Source: Bifiguratus adelaidae (lineage: Eukaryota > Mucoromycota > Endogonomycetes > Endogonales). From it: 64,000 nucleotides of DNA. The position numbers and the translations under genes are program-made. Location: positions 1 through 64,000 of the forward strand of contig MVBO01000057.1 in NCBI GenBank assembly GCA_002261195.1, in the 5' to 3' direction. Shown here in pieces: positions 43,627 through 58,851 of this stretch; the stretch's first letter is position 1, and each line of letters begins with the position of its first letter. Under the pieces are notes generated by a model, which saw only the letters and a list, made by a program, of their open reading frames with translations, did no database searches and had not been told where the DNA came from.

Positions 43627-46600
43627 TCATTGTTTGTACTGTTGAATGTAATTGTCCCATTCGCCCCAGTCAAAGCTACTTGGCACTTCCCACAAGGTGT
43701 TCATGAGTGAAGATCGGTCTTCTAAGTGATCTGGGACTTGAGAGAGCGCACTGGGAGGAGTGAGACCTGGATTGCCGGCGGGGCTGGATTGATTAGAGAG
43801 ATAGGTCGGGGTGTCATCAAAGTGGGAAGGATCCATATCAAAGATTTGCGGAGGAAGAGGTGTTGCTGATACCGGGTAGGAGCTCATGCTAGTTGGTGTG
43901 AGGCTGCGGAGACCAATGTTGTCTTGTGGTTGGGAATGTTGGAACTGCGGATTCGTGTGGAGGGATGGATCGCTGCCAAAGAGGGACATGTCTATATTGT
44001 ACGGCGTATAGAGTTGGGCCATATTGTCTAAGTGCAAAAGATCATTGAGAGACGCATCAACGGGGGTTTGTCCATTCTCAAAGGCGCCTTCCATGGGTTC
44101 GAATTTCATGGCGTGCGATTCGGTGGGACTCTTCATTGGAGTATCGTCATTCGTGGTCAACAGATGATCTTGTCCTGCCATCGTTTGCTGCGGGGTAACC
44201 ATAACAGCAACCGGCTGGATTTGAAAGCTTTTCATACCCTGCTGCATACCAGGAGGCAAAGGTGGGCGATTAGCATTGACGTTGGAAGACGTTGAGCGTG
44301 CTCCTACGGGCTGTACATTGGGCATCTTAGTGATAGGCACGCTGATGGCTTGATTGGGGGAGAATGTGCTCCTGAAAGTTGCTGTTGTTGGGGATGGCTC
44401 CGACTTGATGATGGGCTCCTTTTGCGCCGAATAATCCAAGACAGAAGGTTCCTGCAACATGAGCGCGCCTTGCAAAGAGCTAGACGAAGACTGCCTCGAC
44501 ATGCGCTTAGTAGCCTGTTTGCGCGATGGAGAAACGGTTCTTGAAGTGGTCGATGCTGTGGAGGAAGAACCTTGATTACGAACGTGAATTCGGTGCGATA
44601 GTTCGAGAGGAGACGTCGCTTCATCAGACGTCGAGAGATCAATTTCCTTGACATTAATGAGCATCTTCATAACATCAATAGATCGTTGAGCAACTGCCCA
44701 GAACCGTTTGCTCTCCAGCATGTCAAGGGAGCGCTGTAAATTGATTTTTGCTGTCTTTCGAATAGCTTTATCATTTGCCGTCACAACGTTGTGCAAATGG
44801 ACAAGTCCCGCTTGAAATATTGTGCTGGAGACAAAAGTTGAACATTGACTCTCAAACAAGTCCGATTGAGACTTACTAGATGACAATCGTCCAAGAATAA
44901 CTTAGAAAATCCTTGACATTAGTTTCGTCCGAGATCTCGACGATGTTGTTCGCAGCGTTTGTGCATATACTTCTGGCCTGAAAAGCCTGCGACCGTTTGG
45001 TCTCGGATGTTTGTCCCATAAAAGGCCGATGAAGCAACAGCAGGACCGTGTAATAACAGAGATGAAGCGGACCTATACAATTAGAGATCAGCACAATTCG
45101 CGTGTTCTCGGAAATTCGGACTATGATGACTTACCTGCGTACGGCGAGCATGGCTTTTTCTCTCGATCCGCCTTTTCTGGATCATACAACATGGGCTCTG
45201 GCAGATTCAATTTCCATGCTGTCAGCTTCTTGTCGAGCATGGTTACCAAATTGTTGATTGCGGCCTCAGAACCCGCCGTCTTTGCTTTCGTGGCATAGAG
45301 ACCTTTCAACACCTTGCCAAGAATGTCGCTGAGCTTGATCATTTGAATGAAATTCTCATAGATGGGTTCTTTTGGTCCGCCGGGGGATACTTCGGATTCA
45401 TCATCCTCAATTTCGTACGCGGAAGGTAATTCAACGTCGAAATCACGGTCTAGTACCGTAATGGGCCGACCCATCTGGGTACACATCCTGTAGATTGCGC
45501 AATGAGACAGGCAGAATATGGTGCTGCCATCCGCACTGTCCTTACCATCTATCGATCACGTAACACGCGTACCATATTCTCCGTCGTAGTTCCATTTCTT
45601 GCTTTGGTATCCGCCATCCAGAAGAATTACGATGTAATCCCAAATCTTGCGCCTATTTTGTGACTTAGCATCGCTGTATTGAGCGCCAATCGACGACTTA
45701 CCATTCGAATAGCCTATCATTTGGAAGAGGAGAATTTTGGTTTGATGAATGCCGAAATCTACTTATTTTGACAAGGTTTGCAAACTTACCACACCGGATG
45801 AGAACCTGGTGAGATTAAGCGAGTGAGTAACAGTTCGTAGCAAGCCGTATCGTGTTCCGCTGCTTACCATTGACAACTGTCATCCTCTTGCCCATCAAGC
45901 TCAAAATAAAGCGTCAATACAATGAAAGCTTGGACAGTACTGAGGCGTGGCCTAGCGAAATCGCCTTGATAGTGCTCAATAGCACGAGCATAAAAGATTT
46001 TTCCAAGCTCAATGGGAGTGAACCAAGTGTCGGTTGCTTCATGATAAATAGGGTCGGACATGAAACGAATCGTCGTCACTGCGAATATAGCATTGACAAG
46101 AAACGGGGTCAAGGGTGTGGGCAACTTGGTGTGATAACGCTTAAGAAAGTCAGACTTGTTCACCACGGGTAAGGTGGCGTGAATTTTATTCATGTAACTG
46201 CAGAAATACCGATGAGCTTACGTTCAATCACAGACCCTGCACTTACATATCAATGAGATTGTCGCAATACGCTTTAGGTGGCCAGTCATACACCTTGTCC
46301 GGCTTACGGGTTGTTCCATTGCCAGGGGTATTGTTGTCCGAAGTCGGTTCGGTGGTCACAACAACAAGCTCATTGGTGTTCTCATCGTTGAGCCTCTGGA
46401 TGATGACATTCTCTTTACCAGGCCAAGCAAGTTGTCCATTGGTGAACATTTCCTTGTCCAGCAAGTGCAAACCAGCAGACGACCCCATATATTTCATGGA
46501 AGAGAAATCATCAATTTTGAGCTTCTGCATCTTGGAATGAAGCGGATCAGATGACGACGAATTGGTACGCGGATTCTGCGGCTTTCCCAAGGTGGGTGAA

Positions 46601-47405
46601 GTAATACCCGGTGGTAAGGTACGCATGTCCAGATCAGGGCCAACCTTGAACTGAGAGGCAATGATGGGCGTAGGTTGCTTTGGGATGCCAGGTACCATCT
46701 GCTGTGTATCGTGGGTTCCACCATTGCCTTTGCTCTGCGGATCTTTGCGCTTATAGCCATCATCTTCACTATCGCTTTCCTCCTCAGATTCTTCCGATAG
46801 TTCATCCGAATCTTGAGCAAAGGCGTTATCTGGCATGCCGCCTTCACTCATTGTGCCAGGTGTGGATGCGCTCGATGATGTCGCATGATCTAGTCGTGAC
46901 TTGTGCTTTTTGTTGAGATCAAACGGAGTGATAACTTTGGAAGATTCCAACTCCGCAATGGATTGATTCGTTGTCTTGCTAATATATGCTTCAAGGCTCT
47001 TGACTCGTTGCTCCAATGCTTCAACATAGCTATGCACAGCAACATATGTGTCAGTTGTCAGGTACGGACGAAGGCCTTGCCCATTGTTACTCACGCGCTC
47101 GGCGGCCCCCTCTTTTTTCTCATGGTGGAGAATTCGCATTGAACGTTCCACTAAGGTGAAAAAAAGGCGTCAGTCAGCGTTGTATACTGCAATTCCAACC
47201 GATCCTGCGGCCCTGATGTCCAACTTACCGCTATGCAGTTTGTACATGGCCGTCTAGTGTCTGCATCACACCTACTCTTACGCTTCCGACAAAAATCGCA
47301 ACTCCGCTTTGCTCTTGTTCGCTTAAGTTTGATAGGCTCCCCTGAGGAAGTGACAAACTGAGGTGTCAACCCCAACTGTGAAGGATCAATGTGGTGAAAG
47401 TTCAT
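43627..47405 (-). CDS. Zn(II)2Cys6 transcription factor with fungal-specific regulatory domain
   Basis: Large regulator. The N-terminal zinc cluster reads RSCDFCRKRKSRCDADTRRP then CTNC; the sixth Cys lies in the next exon (IAWNVQCEF) with the family spacing C-x6-C. Then come the linker MRKKRGPPSAY and a dimerising coiled coil VEALEQRVKSLEAYI. An acidic Ser-rich part follows, then the fungal transcription-factor domain: YMNKIHATLPVVNKSDFLKRYH, WFTPIELGKIFYARAIEHYQ, GRPITVLDRDFDVELPSAYE and CYYTVLLLLHRPFMG. The C-terminal third is Gln/Pro/Ser-rich, ending WGEWDNYIQQYKQ at 43627. ATG 47405 (MNFHHIDPSQLGL). The KKRGPPS linker and MHR layout are like XlnR/Xyr1-type regulators, but the target is not predictable. 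Confidence 0.88.
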
Positions 47406-47647
47406 CGCAAGAGCATAATCTGTAAGAAGTGGGGAAGAATACGGAAGATTGGGCGGGAGAATACACGTGAGATCTAAATGAATTAAATTAATTGTCCAAG
47501 GGGTTATATTTGACAGGGAAGTGCATGAGGATCAGCGCGAGTGGATGTGAGCCAAAGTGGCGTTGCGGACATCATTGAAACACAGAGTGGTGTGTCAACT
47601 CCTATTCCATTGCTTTTTCACGGCGACAATTATTCGCGCGCGTTGAA

Positions 47648-47654
47648 TATAAAG
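47648..47654 (+). promoter_or_regulatory. TATA box of the topoisomerase gene
   Basis: TATAAAG lies 26 bp upstream of the start codon. The short distance would give a very short leader, so either transcription starts close to the ATG or the match is fortuitous. Confidence 0.4.
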
Positions 47655-47679
47655 ATTTCTTTCTTGTTCTTAAACCACC

Positions 47680-50639
47680 ATGTCGGATTCTGAAGACGAC
47701 GTTCCTTTGGCCAAGCGAGCCTTTAACGTAGCTGCTGGCAGTAATAAGGGTGAGTTAGTATTGTTAGAACGGTAGGATCGAAGGCGGTAGAGGAAACTGT
47801 CGTCCAACGCGGTTGCGTGTCCTGCTGGGCCTGAGGTCGCGTGGAGTAACTGACTAATCGCGTACTTCTTGTTGCTCTATAGGAACACCTGCCTTGAGCA
47901 ATGGAGGTGACACATCCGACAATGATAGTGATATGCCCCTGTCAGCTCGCATAAAGTCCAAGGAAACAATCGCCGACGATGATTCGGACGAAGACATGCC
48001 TCTAGCAAAGCGTCTACCACTCAAGATGGAAACAACGTCAGAGAGCGAAGTAAATGGCTCTGCGAATAGCAAGAGGCGTGCACAGGAATCTGACTCTGAT
48101 TCCGATGAGCCCCTGGTGAGCACCCAAGGACACAACACGTAGTGAGCATAGGCTTACATTCCTTGATGTTGTTTGATTTATCACATAGTCAAAACGAGTC
48201 CCCCAACCGCCTAAAAGAAAGAAGACGGGCGCAGAGAATGGATCTGTGCATGTAAAGAAAGAGGACATGAAGGCTAAGAAGGCAACAAAGCCACAGGAGG
48301 CCTCTCAAGCTCATTCGCGCGAACTGAGCATCAAAAAAGAGATTCCAGAGCAAAAGCCTTCTAAATCAAAGAAGACACAGAAAGAAGAAGAGGATGAGGA
48401 ACATTTCAAGTGGTGGGAACAGCAAGAAAATCTGGACAGCGACGGATCCACAAAGTGGGAAACGTTGGAACACGCTGGTGTGCTCTTCCCACCAGAGTAT
48501 CAGCCTCATGGTGTGAAGATGAAGTATGATGGGAAACCAATCACGTTGACTCCAGAAGCCGAAGAGGTGGCCAGCTTTTTTGCAGCATTGCTTGGATCTG
48601 ACCACGCGCAAAATCCGACCTTTTGCAAGAATTTCTTTGCCGACTGGCAGCAAATCCTGCGCAAGTCGCCACAGGTACGTGCAGAGTTCACTCGTCAAAG
48701 TTAAAATATATTCACCTAAACACCTCCGGAAACAGAACCCCGTTATCACTGACTTCAAAAAGTGCGACTTTACGCCCATTTACGAGTACTTTGAGAAGGA
48801 AAAGGGGCGGAAAAAGCAAATGACCAAGCAAGAAAAACAGGAAATCAAAGAGGCGAAGGCCAAACAAGAAGAGAAATTTGCCTATGCTATCGTGGATGGT
48901 CGGAAAGAGAAAGTCGGCAATTTTCGCATTGAACCTCCTGGATTGTTCCGTGGTCGAGGCGAACATCCAAAGACAGGTTGTCTGAAGGTAAGGACTTCAG
49001 CGATGATGTCTGCAACAAGCGCTCACTATCATTTAGACGAGAGTTAAACCGGAGCAGATTACCCTGAATCTTGGTGAGAATGCGCCAATTCCGGCTCCAC
49101 CTCCAGGGCACAAATGGGGTGGTATTGTGCACGATCAGACCGCTACATGGTTGGCGACCTGGAAGGAAAACGTGAATGGCTCGATCAAGTACGTATTCCT
49201 CGCAGCCACATCCATGTGGAAGGGTCAGAGTGATATGCAAAAATTTGAAAAAGCTAGAGAACTCAAGGTGAACCTGTCGCCTTGCTGAAGGATTGTCATA
49301 CTAATGCTACCAACAGAAACATGTGGCCAAAATCCGTCGGGATTACACAGCTGAGCTCAAGGACAAGGTCATGGCAACCCGGCAACGTGCCACAGCTCTT
49401 TACCTCATTGATCGACTTGCGCTCAGAGCTGGTAACGAGAAGGGTGACGAGGAGGCGGACACAGTGGGTTGCTGCTCTCTTCGCTGTGAGCATGTCACAT
49501 TGGAGCCACCAAATGTCGTGATATTCGACTTTCTAGGTAAAGACTCCATCCGCTATCACAATAGTGTCGAAGTAGATACTCAAGTGTTCAAGAACCTCAA
49601 GATTTTCAAGAAGGAACCCAAAACGGAGGAAGACATGCTGTTTGATCGGCTTACAGTAAGTGGATGGAGCATTCTATCGTCTCAATACTTACGAGCCTAC
49701 TCTAGACCACAACCTTGAACAAGCATCTTTCGTCCTACATGAAAGGCTTGACAGCCAAAGTTTTCCGTACCTACAATGCTTCATACACCTTCCAAGAGCA
49801 ACTTAAAGCAACGAACCCGGATGACACCGTTGCTGAAAAGTTGCTGACTTACAATCGCGCCAATCGTGCAGTCGCTATTCTTTGTAACCATCAACGTGCT
49901 GTCTCCAAGGGCCATGCCGGTCAGATGCTCAAAATCGAAGACAAAGTGAAAGCTCTTAAATACCAACGTATGAAGCTGCGGAAAATGATCTTGGCCATTG
50001 ATCCCAAGCTCAAGAAACGAGAGGACTTGACAGAAGTAGATCCCGACTTGACCGACGAATGGATCATTGAGCACGAAAAACAGAATCTGGAGAAGGAGAA
50101 ACAAAAGGCGGAGGCGAAATTTGCCAAAGACAATGAAAAGAGAATAGAAACAGGCGAGACGCTACTATCAGAGAAGGACCTAAAGCTGATCATCAAGGAT
50201 ATTGAAGCCAAGTACAAAGATCTGGAGGAAGAGCGCAAGAGTGGCAAGGTGGAACCCAAGAAAGGAGCTACTGTAGAGAAGCTGGAGGCGCAAATCGAAA
50301 AGATTGAGGAACGGATCAAGAATGTGGAATTGCAAATGGTTGACAAGGTAAGCAAGCGCGCCTAATCACCCAACCGATGTGATGACTGAATGAGTTTATC
50401 CGTCCTACGCAGGAGGAGAACAAGGAAACAGCCTTGACCACCTCAAAGATCAACTACATTGACCCTCGTATTTCAGCAGCCTGGTGCCACAAGTATGATG
50501 TCCCTCTAGAAAAGGTATTCAGTAAGACGCTGAGGGACAAGTTTAAATGGGCAATGACAGTAGATGGAAGCTGGGTAAGTCTCGTGTTTCGCTACTCTAT
50601 CGTTCATCATCATAACAAGGCAATTCTTAGACCTTTTAA
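47680..50639 (+). CDS. TOP1: DNA topoisomerase I (type IB)
   Basis: Nuclear enzyme that relaxes supercoils by nicking one strand. The acidic, Lys-rich N-terminus starts [14 protein letters not shown] and repeats the motif DxDxPLAKR. The core follows: [80 protein letters not shown]. The catalytic domain has the RHK-type residues, with Arg in [22 protein letters not shown] and His in [12 protein letters not shown] long coiled linker of Lys/Glu follows. The active-site Tyr is in [15 protein letters not shown]. About nine exons; the last splice gives DGSWTF and TAA at 50637-50639, only 93 bp before the next gene's ATG. Confidence 0.96.
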
Positions 50640-50731
50640 CAACAATGCACAACCTTGATGAACCTGTCAATGAGTCACTGCGCAATAAAATTTTTGGGAC
50701 TTGTCGCGATTGATTCCCCTTGTTTGCGAAC

Positions 50732-54096
<3,365 letters not shown>

Positions 54097-54340
54097 AAAC
54101 AATCGCCGAGGGGCAATAGATGACACCGTGTTCTGTTCCGAGGCAATAATTGATCTCATCGATCACATCGATCACAGTGTGGTAGAGTATGCGGACATTG
54201 ATCCCAATGACCCCTGACCATCCCAATCACATCTGACGCATCTTCGCATCCATATCCTTAATTTCCCCCATCCACCACTCCCTTATCCTCTCCCGGCCCC
54301 CCTTATCCACCACGATGACTGGCTACCGGCCCTTGTCCGC

Positions 54341-54366
54341 GGTCCAATCAATTTTTTGATTGGACC
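54341..54366. repeat. Perfect inverted repeat with two CCAAT boxes
   Basis: GGTCCAATCAA (54341-54351) and its exact reverse complement TTGATTGGACC (54356-54366) are separated by TTTT. Each arm contains one CCAAT core, facing in opposite directions. As RNA it would form an 11-bp stem with a T4 loop followed by a T-run, so it may also act in 3' end formation of the upstream synthetase gene. Confidence 0.75.
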
Positions 54367-54445
54367 AATTTTTTTCGGGTTTTTTCCCGCAAATGTCGTT
54401 GGTGTTATATTCAAAGCGGCCTTCCATATTTTTTGGCTGATTGTC

Positions 54446-54450
<5 letters not shown>

Positions 54451-54483
<33 letters not shown>
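54451..54483. repeat. (CT)16 microsatellite
   Basis: Uninterrupted CT dinucleotides for 33 bases, within a longer pyrimidine tract running to about 54530. It lies about 170-200 bp before the GALT start. Likely polymorphic in length. Confidence 0.95.
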
Positions 54484-54486
<3 letters not shown>

Positions 54487-54652
54487 CCTCTCCACTCTTC
54501 CTCTGTTTCCTCGCTCTCTCGTCTGTCTTGGTGTTTAATTTGCTTCCTCTTCTCACATCGGCCTTGAGGTTAGAAATTGGTCAGTCGTGTATATCAGCAT
54601 CGGAAAGGGATACTGATTGTGTAACAGGGAAGTTATACCTTGCTGTACCTAG

Positions 54653-55886
54653 ATGCATTGTCTCCTCGCCATCATGCCCGTTACTTCAGAAGAGTTTCAA
54701 TTCCGTCAACATTCCCACCGCCGGTTCAATCCTCTGACCAATTCTTGGGTACTTTGCTCGCCTCATCGAACACAGCGACCGTGGCAAGGTGCTCAGGAAG
54801 CGTCCACCGGTTCCGGATTGCCCGAATATGATCCAAAGTGTTACCTCTGTCCTGGCAATCCTAGGGCGAACGGTGATCATAACCCAAAATATGAGAGCAC
54901 CTACGTCTTTCCCAATGACTTTCCGGCCGTCAAGGCACAGCAGCCGGTGTATGAAGGCAAGCTGGAAAATTCAGGTAGGTCATGCCGGGTGTGGCTCGGG
55001 AGCATGCGCCTGACGGTTTTGGGGGGGCGATAGATTTGTTGCAGGTCAAGGGTGTCCGTGGTCAATGTCACGTCGTCTGCTTCTCACCAGCGCATAACCT
55101 GACTATCGCCGAAATGAGCGAAGAAGAGATACAGAACGTGGTGAAGCAATGGATCAAGTCGTACCTACAACTCGGTCAAGTGGACTATATCAATCACATC
55201 CAAATCTTTGAGAACAAGGGATCCATCATGGGTTGTTCAAATCCCCATCCTCATGGCCAAATGTGGTGTACCGAGTCCATTCCCGAAGAGCCTCACAAGG
55301 AGATGAAGTCGATGCAGACATACTATGACGAAAAAGGGAGCCATCTCTTGCTCGATTACGTCAACCTTGAATTGTCGATTGAAGGCAAACCTCGCGTGGT
55401 GTGCGAAAACGATACCTTTGCCTGCGTCACGCCATTTTGGGCTCTATGGCCGTTTGAGACCATGATTTTGCCCAAGTTCAAGGTATCCCGCATTTCGGAT
55501 CTGAACGATCGCCAACAAAAGGATTTGGCCAACATCATCCGTCGTATCGCCTGCCGTTACGATAACGTCTTTTTGACCTCCTTCCCCTATTCTATGGGCG
55601 TCCACCAAGCACCTGTCGATGGCCAAGATCACGAGAACGATTCTCAACTCCATCTTCACTTTTACCCTCCCCTCCTCCGAAGTGCGACGGTCAAGAAGTT
55701 CCTCGTGGGGTAAGTGTTGCTCATGAAGCCACCATCACAGACACTCATGGTTAGCGCTGCAGCTTTGAAATGCTGGGAGAGCCTCAACGTGATTTAACCC
55801 CCGAACAGGCTTGTGAAAAGCTGCGCGAGATGTCGGAAGTCCATTACAAGCATGCACAGTCCGGTGTTGCCAACGGACACCACTGA
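54653..55886 (+). CDS. GAL7: Galactose-1-phosphate uridylyltransferase
   Basis: HIT-superfamily Leloir enzyme that swaps galactose-1-P for glucose-1-P on UDP-sugar. Three exons. Motifs: [22 protein letters not shown], the zinc pair [20 protein letters not shown], the active-site block [13 protein letters not shown] (nucleophilic His in HPH), [15 protein letters not shown], and [17 protein letters not shown]. The second intron join gives [20 protein letters not shown]. All family residues are present. Start is ATG 54653 ([10 protein letters not shown]) or 54674 ([17 protein letters not shown]); the second fits the family better. No GALK or GALE gene is adjacent, so there is no GAL cluster here. 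Confidence 0.95.
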
Positions 55887-56161
55887 CCTAGATGACCAGA
55901 ATATCAAACTTATTGTACCATAGTCTCTGCATAGAATGTTCCGATGCATGTCTTTGCCCTAGAAACCATGCCCCATTGTCCCCGTTACATGTATTTACAC
56001 CTGGCAGCCGGTTTCCCCATCCCACACGAAGGACCAAAGAAATTCAGAATTTGGTGGGTGGACCCTTTTTGGTCTTGGCAGTGCCTCTTATTCCTGACGA
56101 GCCCAGCGTTTCGTTGAGAGGTCTTGTTGTCGCTTCTCTCATTTTCCGACTCTTTGTCAGC

Positions 56162-57411
56162 ATGTATGGGTTACTGAGCGCATTGAATAGCTTGGCGGGT
56201 CCTCCTCCCAACCGTTCGAACGGAACGCAGCGACGAAGGCCCGTCCCAGCGCAGCCGGTTGGAACACTGCAAGTCTATCTCGCTGACGGGGTCGGTACCG
56301 GAAGGTGGTGGGTATTGGGTGGACGCAAGGTGGAAGGTAGGGTTGAGGAGAGTGCTTGTCATGGATGCGCTAACGACGTCTAGGCACCGTCGTCGCTTCC
56401 CTTACACATCCCGTCAAACATGCGAGGCTGAGTGTCTCGCTGATATCCATCATTCGAACCAACGCACAGGTACCTCTTGCATTGACTGGGCCACCCAACC
56501 CGCAAGACCAGGTACTACGCCGAATCGTCTTTGAGATGGATATTCCCATCAAGCAACAGACAACACGACAAGAAGAGGTCTTACCAGCTGGCGACCACAT
56601 TTGGCCACTCTTGATGCAGGTGCCCGAAGACGTGGTATCCGACCTGCCACTCCGAAGCCATTCTCACGCCATGATATACCATGAATTACACACCCACCTA
56701 TGGAGCCATGACTGGCAGCGACCTTCAATGACGCCACTGCTGACGCACGTTCACCCGATCCATCTGTTGGAGAACCTCAATGTGCGTGGACCCCTTTATG
56801 CTGAGCCACTGGTGATCACCCAGGAAATGCGCATTAGTGCCCCAAGAGATATCAAATTAAAGGACGGGGATGTGATTCGAAAAGGTGAACATGGTATCGC
56901 CGAATGCCAGATTCGCTGCTTTCCCTGGGCAGTGCTCTCGGGCGAGAGTATCAAGGTCGAGATTGTCATCAATCACATGGTGCCCATCAAAAGCATGGAT
57001 GGTGTTGTCTTGGTGCTTCAAAGGCACGAAGAGATTGCCTCTGCCGGTGCTGTCAAGCGAGACTCGTATACCATCGCGACCCTTACCTTTCCCATTTTCA
57101 TCGATCCCGAAACCCTCACGACCACCATTGCCAAATCCATCACTATACCCGCAGGCGCTCTTCCCACCTTTGCCAATACACCAGCCTTCCAGGTGCGCTA
57201 TGAACTCTTTGTCGACGTCCATTTAGGTATCGAGAGTACGGTCCTCGACAAGGCCACACGGACCTCCTATAGCCGACACAAGGGACCTATACGACCTCGA
57301 GATCAACACACCGTCTCTGCATCCCTAGGTGTCATTGTTGGTACGACAAATAGAACCATTGAAGCAGAACAAGATCCCTTTGAAGATCCTCCTCCCTACG
57401 ATGTATCATGA
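56162..57411 (+). CDS. Arrestin-like trafficking adaptor with PY motif
   Basis: Two exons (56162-56336, 56384-57411), 400 residues. Beta-rich sequence without enzyme motifs. The N-terminal arrestin half has GTLQVYLADGVG...GTVVASLTHPVKHARLSVSL, and the C-terminal half has VNLDGDVIRKGEHGIAECQ-like segments (KLKDGDVIRKGEHG, SGESIKVEIVINHMVPIKSM, TFPIFIDPETLTTTIAKSI). The protein ends EDPPPYDVS, a PPxY motif that recruits the Rsp5/Nedd4 ubiquitin ligase. This is the pattern of arrestin-related trafficking adaptors that send plasma-membrane transporters to endocytosis. The cargo cannot be told. Start chosen at the first ATG of the frame (MYGLLSALNSLAG). Confidence 0.75.
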
Positions 57412-57532
57412 AATTTGTCCCATTGTTGTATAGAAAGACAAGCACATGCTCTCTCGCTCTCTCTTGTCCTTCTCCCGGTCCCTTTCACTTGTTCACCTTT
57501 CTTTGCGCTCACCTGTACCTCTCTTGGCTCAC

Positions 57533-58777
57533 ATGCACGCACCTTATACCACGAACGCTTCAGGTGAGCATCACACAAGGGCATGATTCAGTGGGATCAG
57601 TCGATCGACACTCATGGCTCATGTCACTCTACAGGGTCACCTCCACCTTCACAGCAACAGTCAAGCGAGCAGGACAATGCCTCTCTTCCACCCACCTCCT
57701 TCCCCGTCTTCACCTCCATACCCGAATATCGTGCCTGGCGACGCGAAAAGTTGCTCAAGGGAGAAACGGTGGGTCTCGTGCCGACCATGGGAGCACTTCA
57801 CGCCGGGCACCTGGATTTAGGTAGGTGGCATCGTGCGCGCTTTAGTGCGCATTGTTTCTCGTTTACATTTTGCTCACCTCAGTGCAGTCCGTGCTGCTCA
57901 AAAAGTGGCTCATCATCCTGTTCTCTCTATCTTTGTCAATCCCGCTCAATTCGCACCCCATGAAGACCTAGCGCGCTACCCAAGAACCCTACCGGATGAC
58001 TTGAAAGCTCTAGAAGATTTGGGCAAAAGTGCTGTTTCGGCTGTGCTTGTTCCACAGGTGCATGACATGTATCCATTGGGCATCACGCTTGAGGTGGACA
58101 AGCAGCGGGGTGCCTTTGTGGAAGTCAAGGGGTTCAGTCTGCAGATGGAAGGTATCACTCGTCCTCATTTCTTTCGAGGCGTCGCTACGGTCGTATCCAA
58201 GCTCTTTAATATTGTAAGTAGCGATGTGATCCATGAATATTGGCTGATTGCCATGCCGACAGTTTCAACCCGACCATGTCTTTTTTGGCCAAAAAGATGG
58301 TGAGTACCGTTCGACATGCCCGTTCTGTGCTAAGAGATCTTAGTCCAACAATGCGTGGTGATTCGTAATCTTATTCGTGACTTACACTTTCCCATTGAGA
58401 TGCATATCGTACCGACAACGCGGCATGAAGATGGTCTCGCAATGTCGTCGCGTAACAAGTACCTCACCTCCGAGCAAAGACCGCATGCCACGGTACTCCA
58501 CGATGCTCTAGAACTAGCGGCTGCTCAAATCAAAGGGGGTGCAATCCAACGCGACCTTATTCTCCGTCCAGCGGAGCAAATGATTCGAGAAAAGGCGAAA
58601 GAAATCGCCAATCCGTCCTGGGACGTCAAACTGGATTATCTCAGTCTCGTCAAAAGCAGTGATCTGCAGGAATTGGATAGTCTGCCGCAAGACGAGTCAG
58701 AGGCTATCATTGTGAGTGGGGCTATGTGGGTGGGCAGTACGCGATTGATTGATAATGTGGTGCTCGGCAAGCTTTAA
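57533..58777 (+). CDS. PAN6: Pantothenate synthetase (pantoate-beta-alanine ligase)
   Basis: Makes pantothenate from pantoate, beta-alanine and ATP, the last step before CoA synthesis. Motifs: VGLVPTMGALHAGHLDLVRAA (HxGH-type nucleotide site; given in part), SIFVNPAQFAPHEDL, GFSLQMEGITRPHFFRGVATVV, FFGQKDVQQCVVIRNL, VPTTRHEDGLAMSSRNKYL (KMSKS-like). Several short exons. The start is ambiguous: ATG 57533 with an intron 57564-57634 gives MHAPYTTNASGSPPPSQQQ, while ATG 58-codon-shifted at 57583 inside that intron (MIQWDQSIDTHG) reads on in the same frame. The N-terminus is Ser/Gln-rich in both. The enzyme core is complete. Confidence 0.94.
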
Positions 58778-58851
58778 AAAGAGAGGCGCAGTCCAAAAAT
58801 TGAGAATAAACAGTGGGCGACATTGAGCTCGCATAGATTCATCTCTTTCTT

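Larger units (their letters stand above)
54097..54652. promoter_or_regulatory. AARS-GALT intergenic region with CCAAT palindrome and CT tract
   Basis: About 556 bases without a gene. It holds a perfect hairpin built from two inverted CCAAT boxes (54341-54366), a third CCAAT at 54364-54368, a small C/G hairpin (CGGG...CCCG, 54376-54389) and a 33-nt CT microsatellite (54451-54483). The CT-rich stretch continues to about 54530. This looks like the GALT promoter: CCAAT boxes bind the HAP/NF-Y complex and CT-rich blocks are common just upstream of fungal transcription starts. Confidence 0.6.

Noticed and set aside
54301-54540. Open frames made of Ser-Leu or Arg-Glu repeats
   Set aside because: They are translations of the CT microsatellite.
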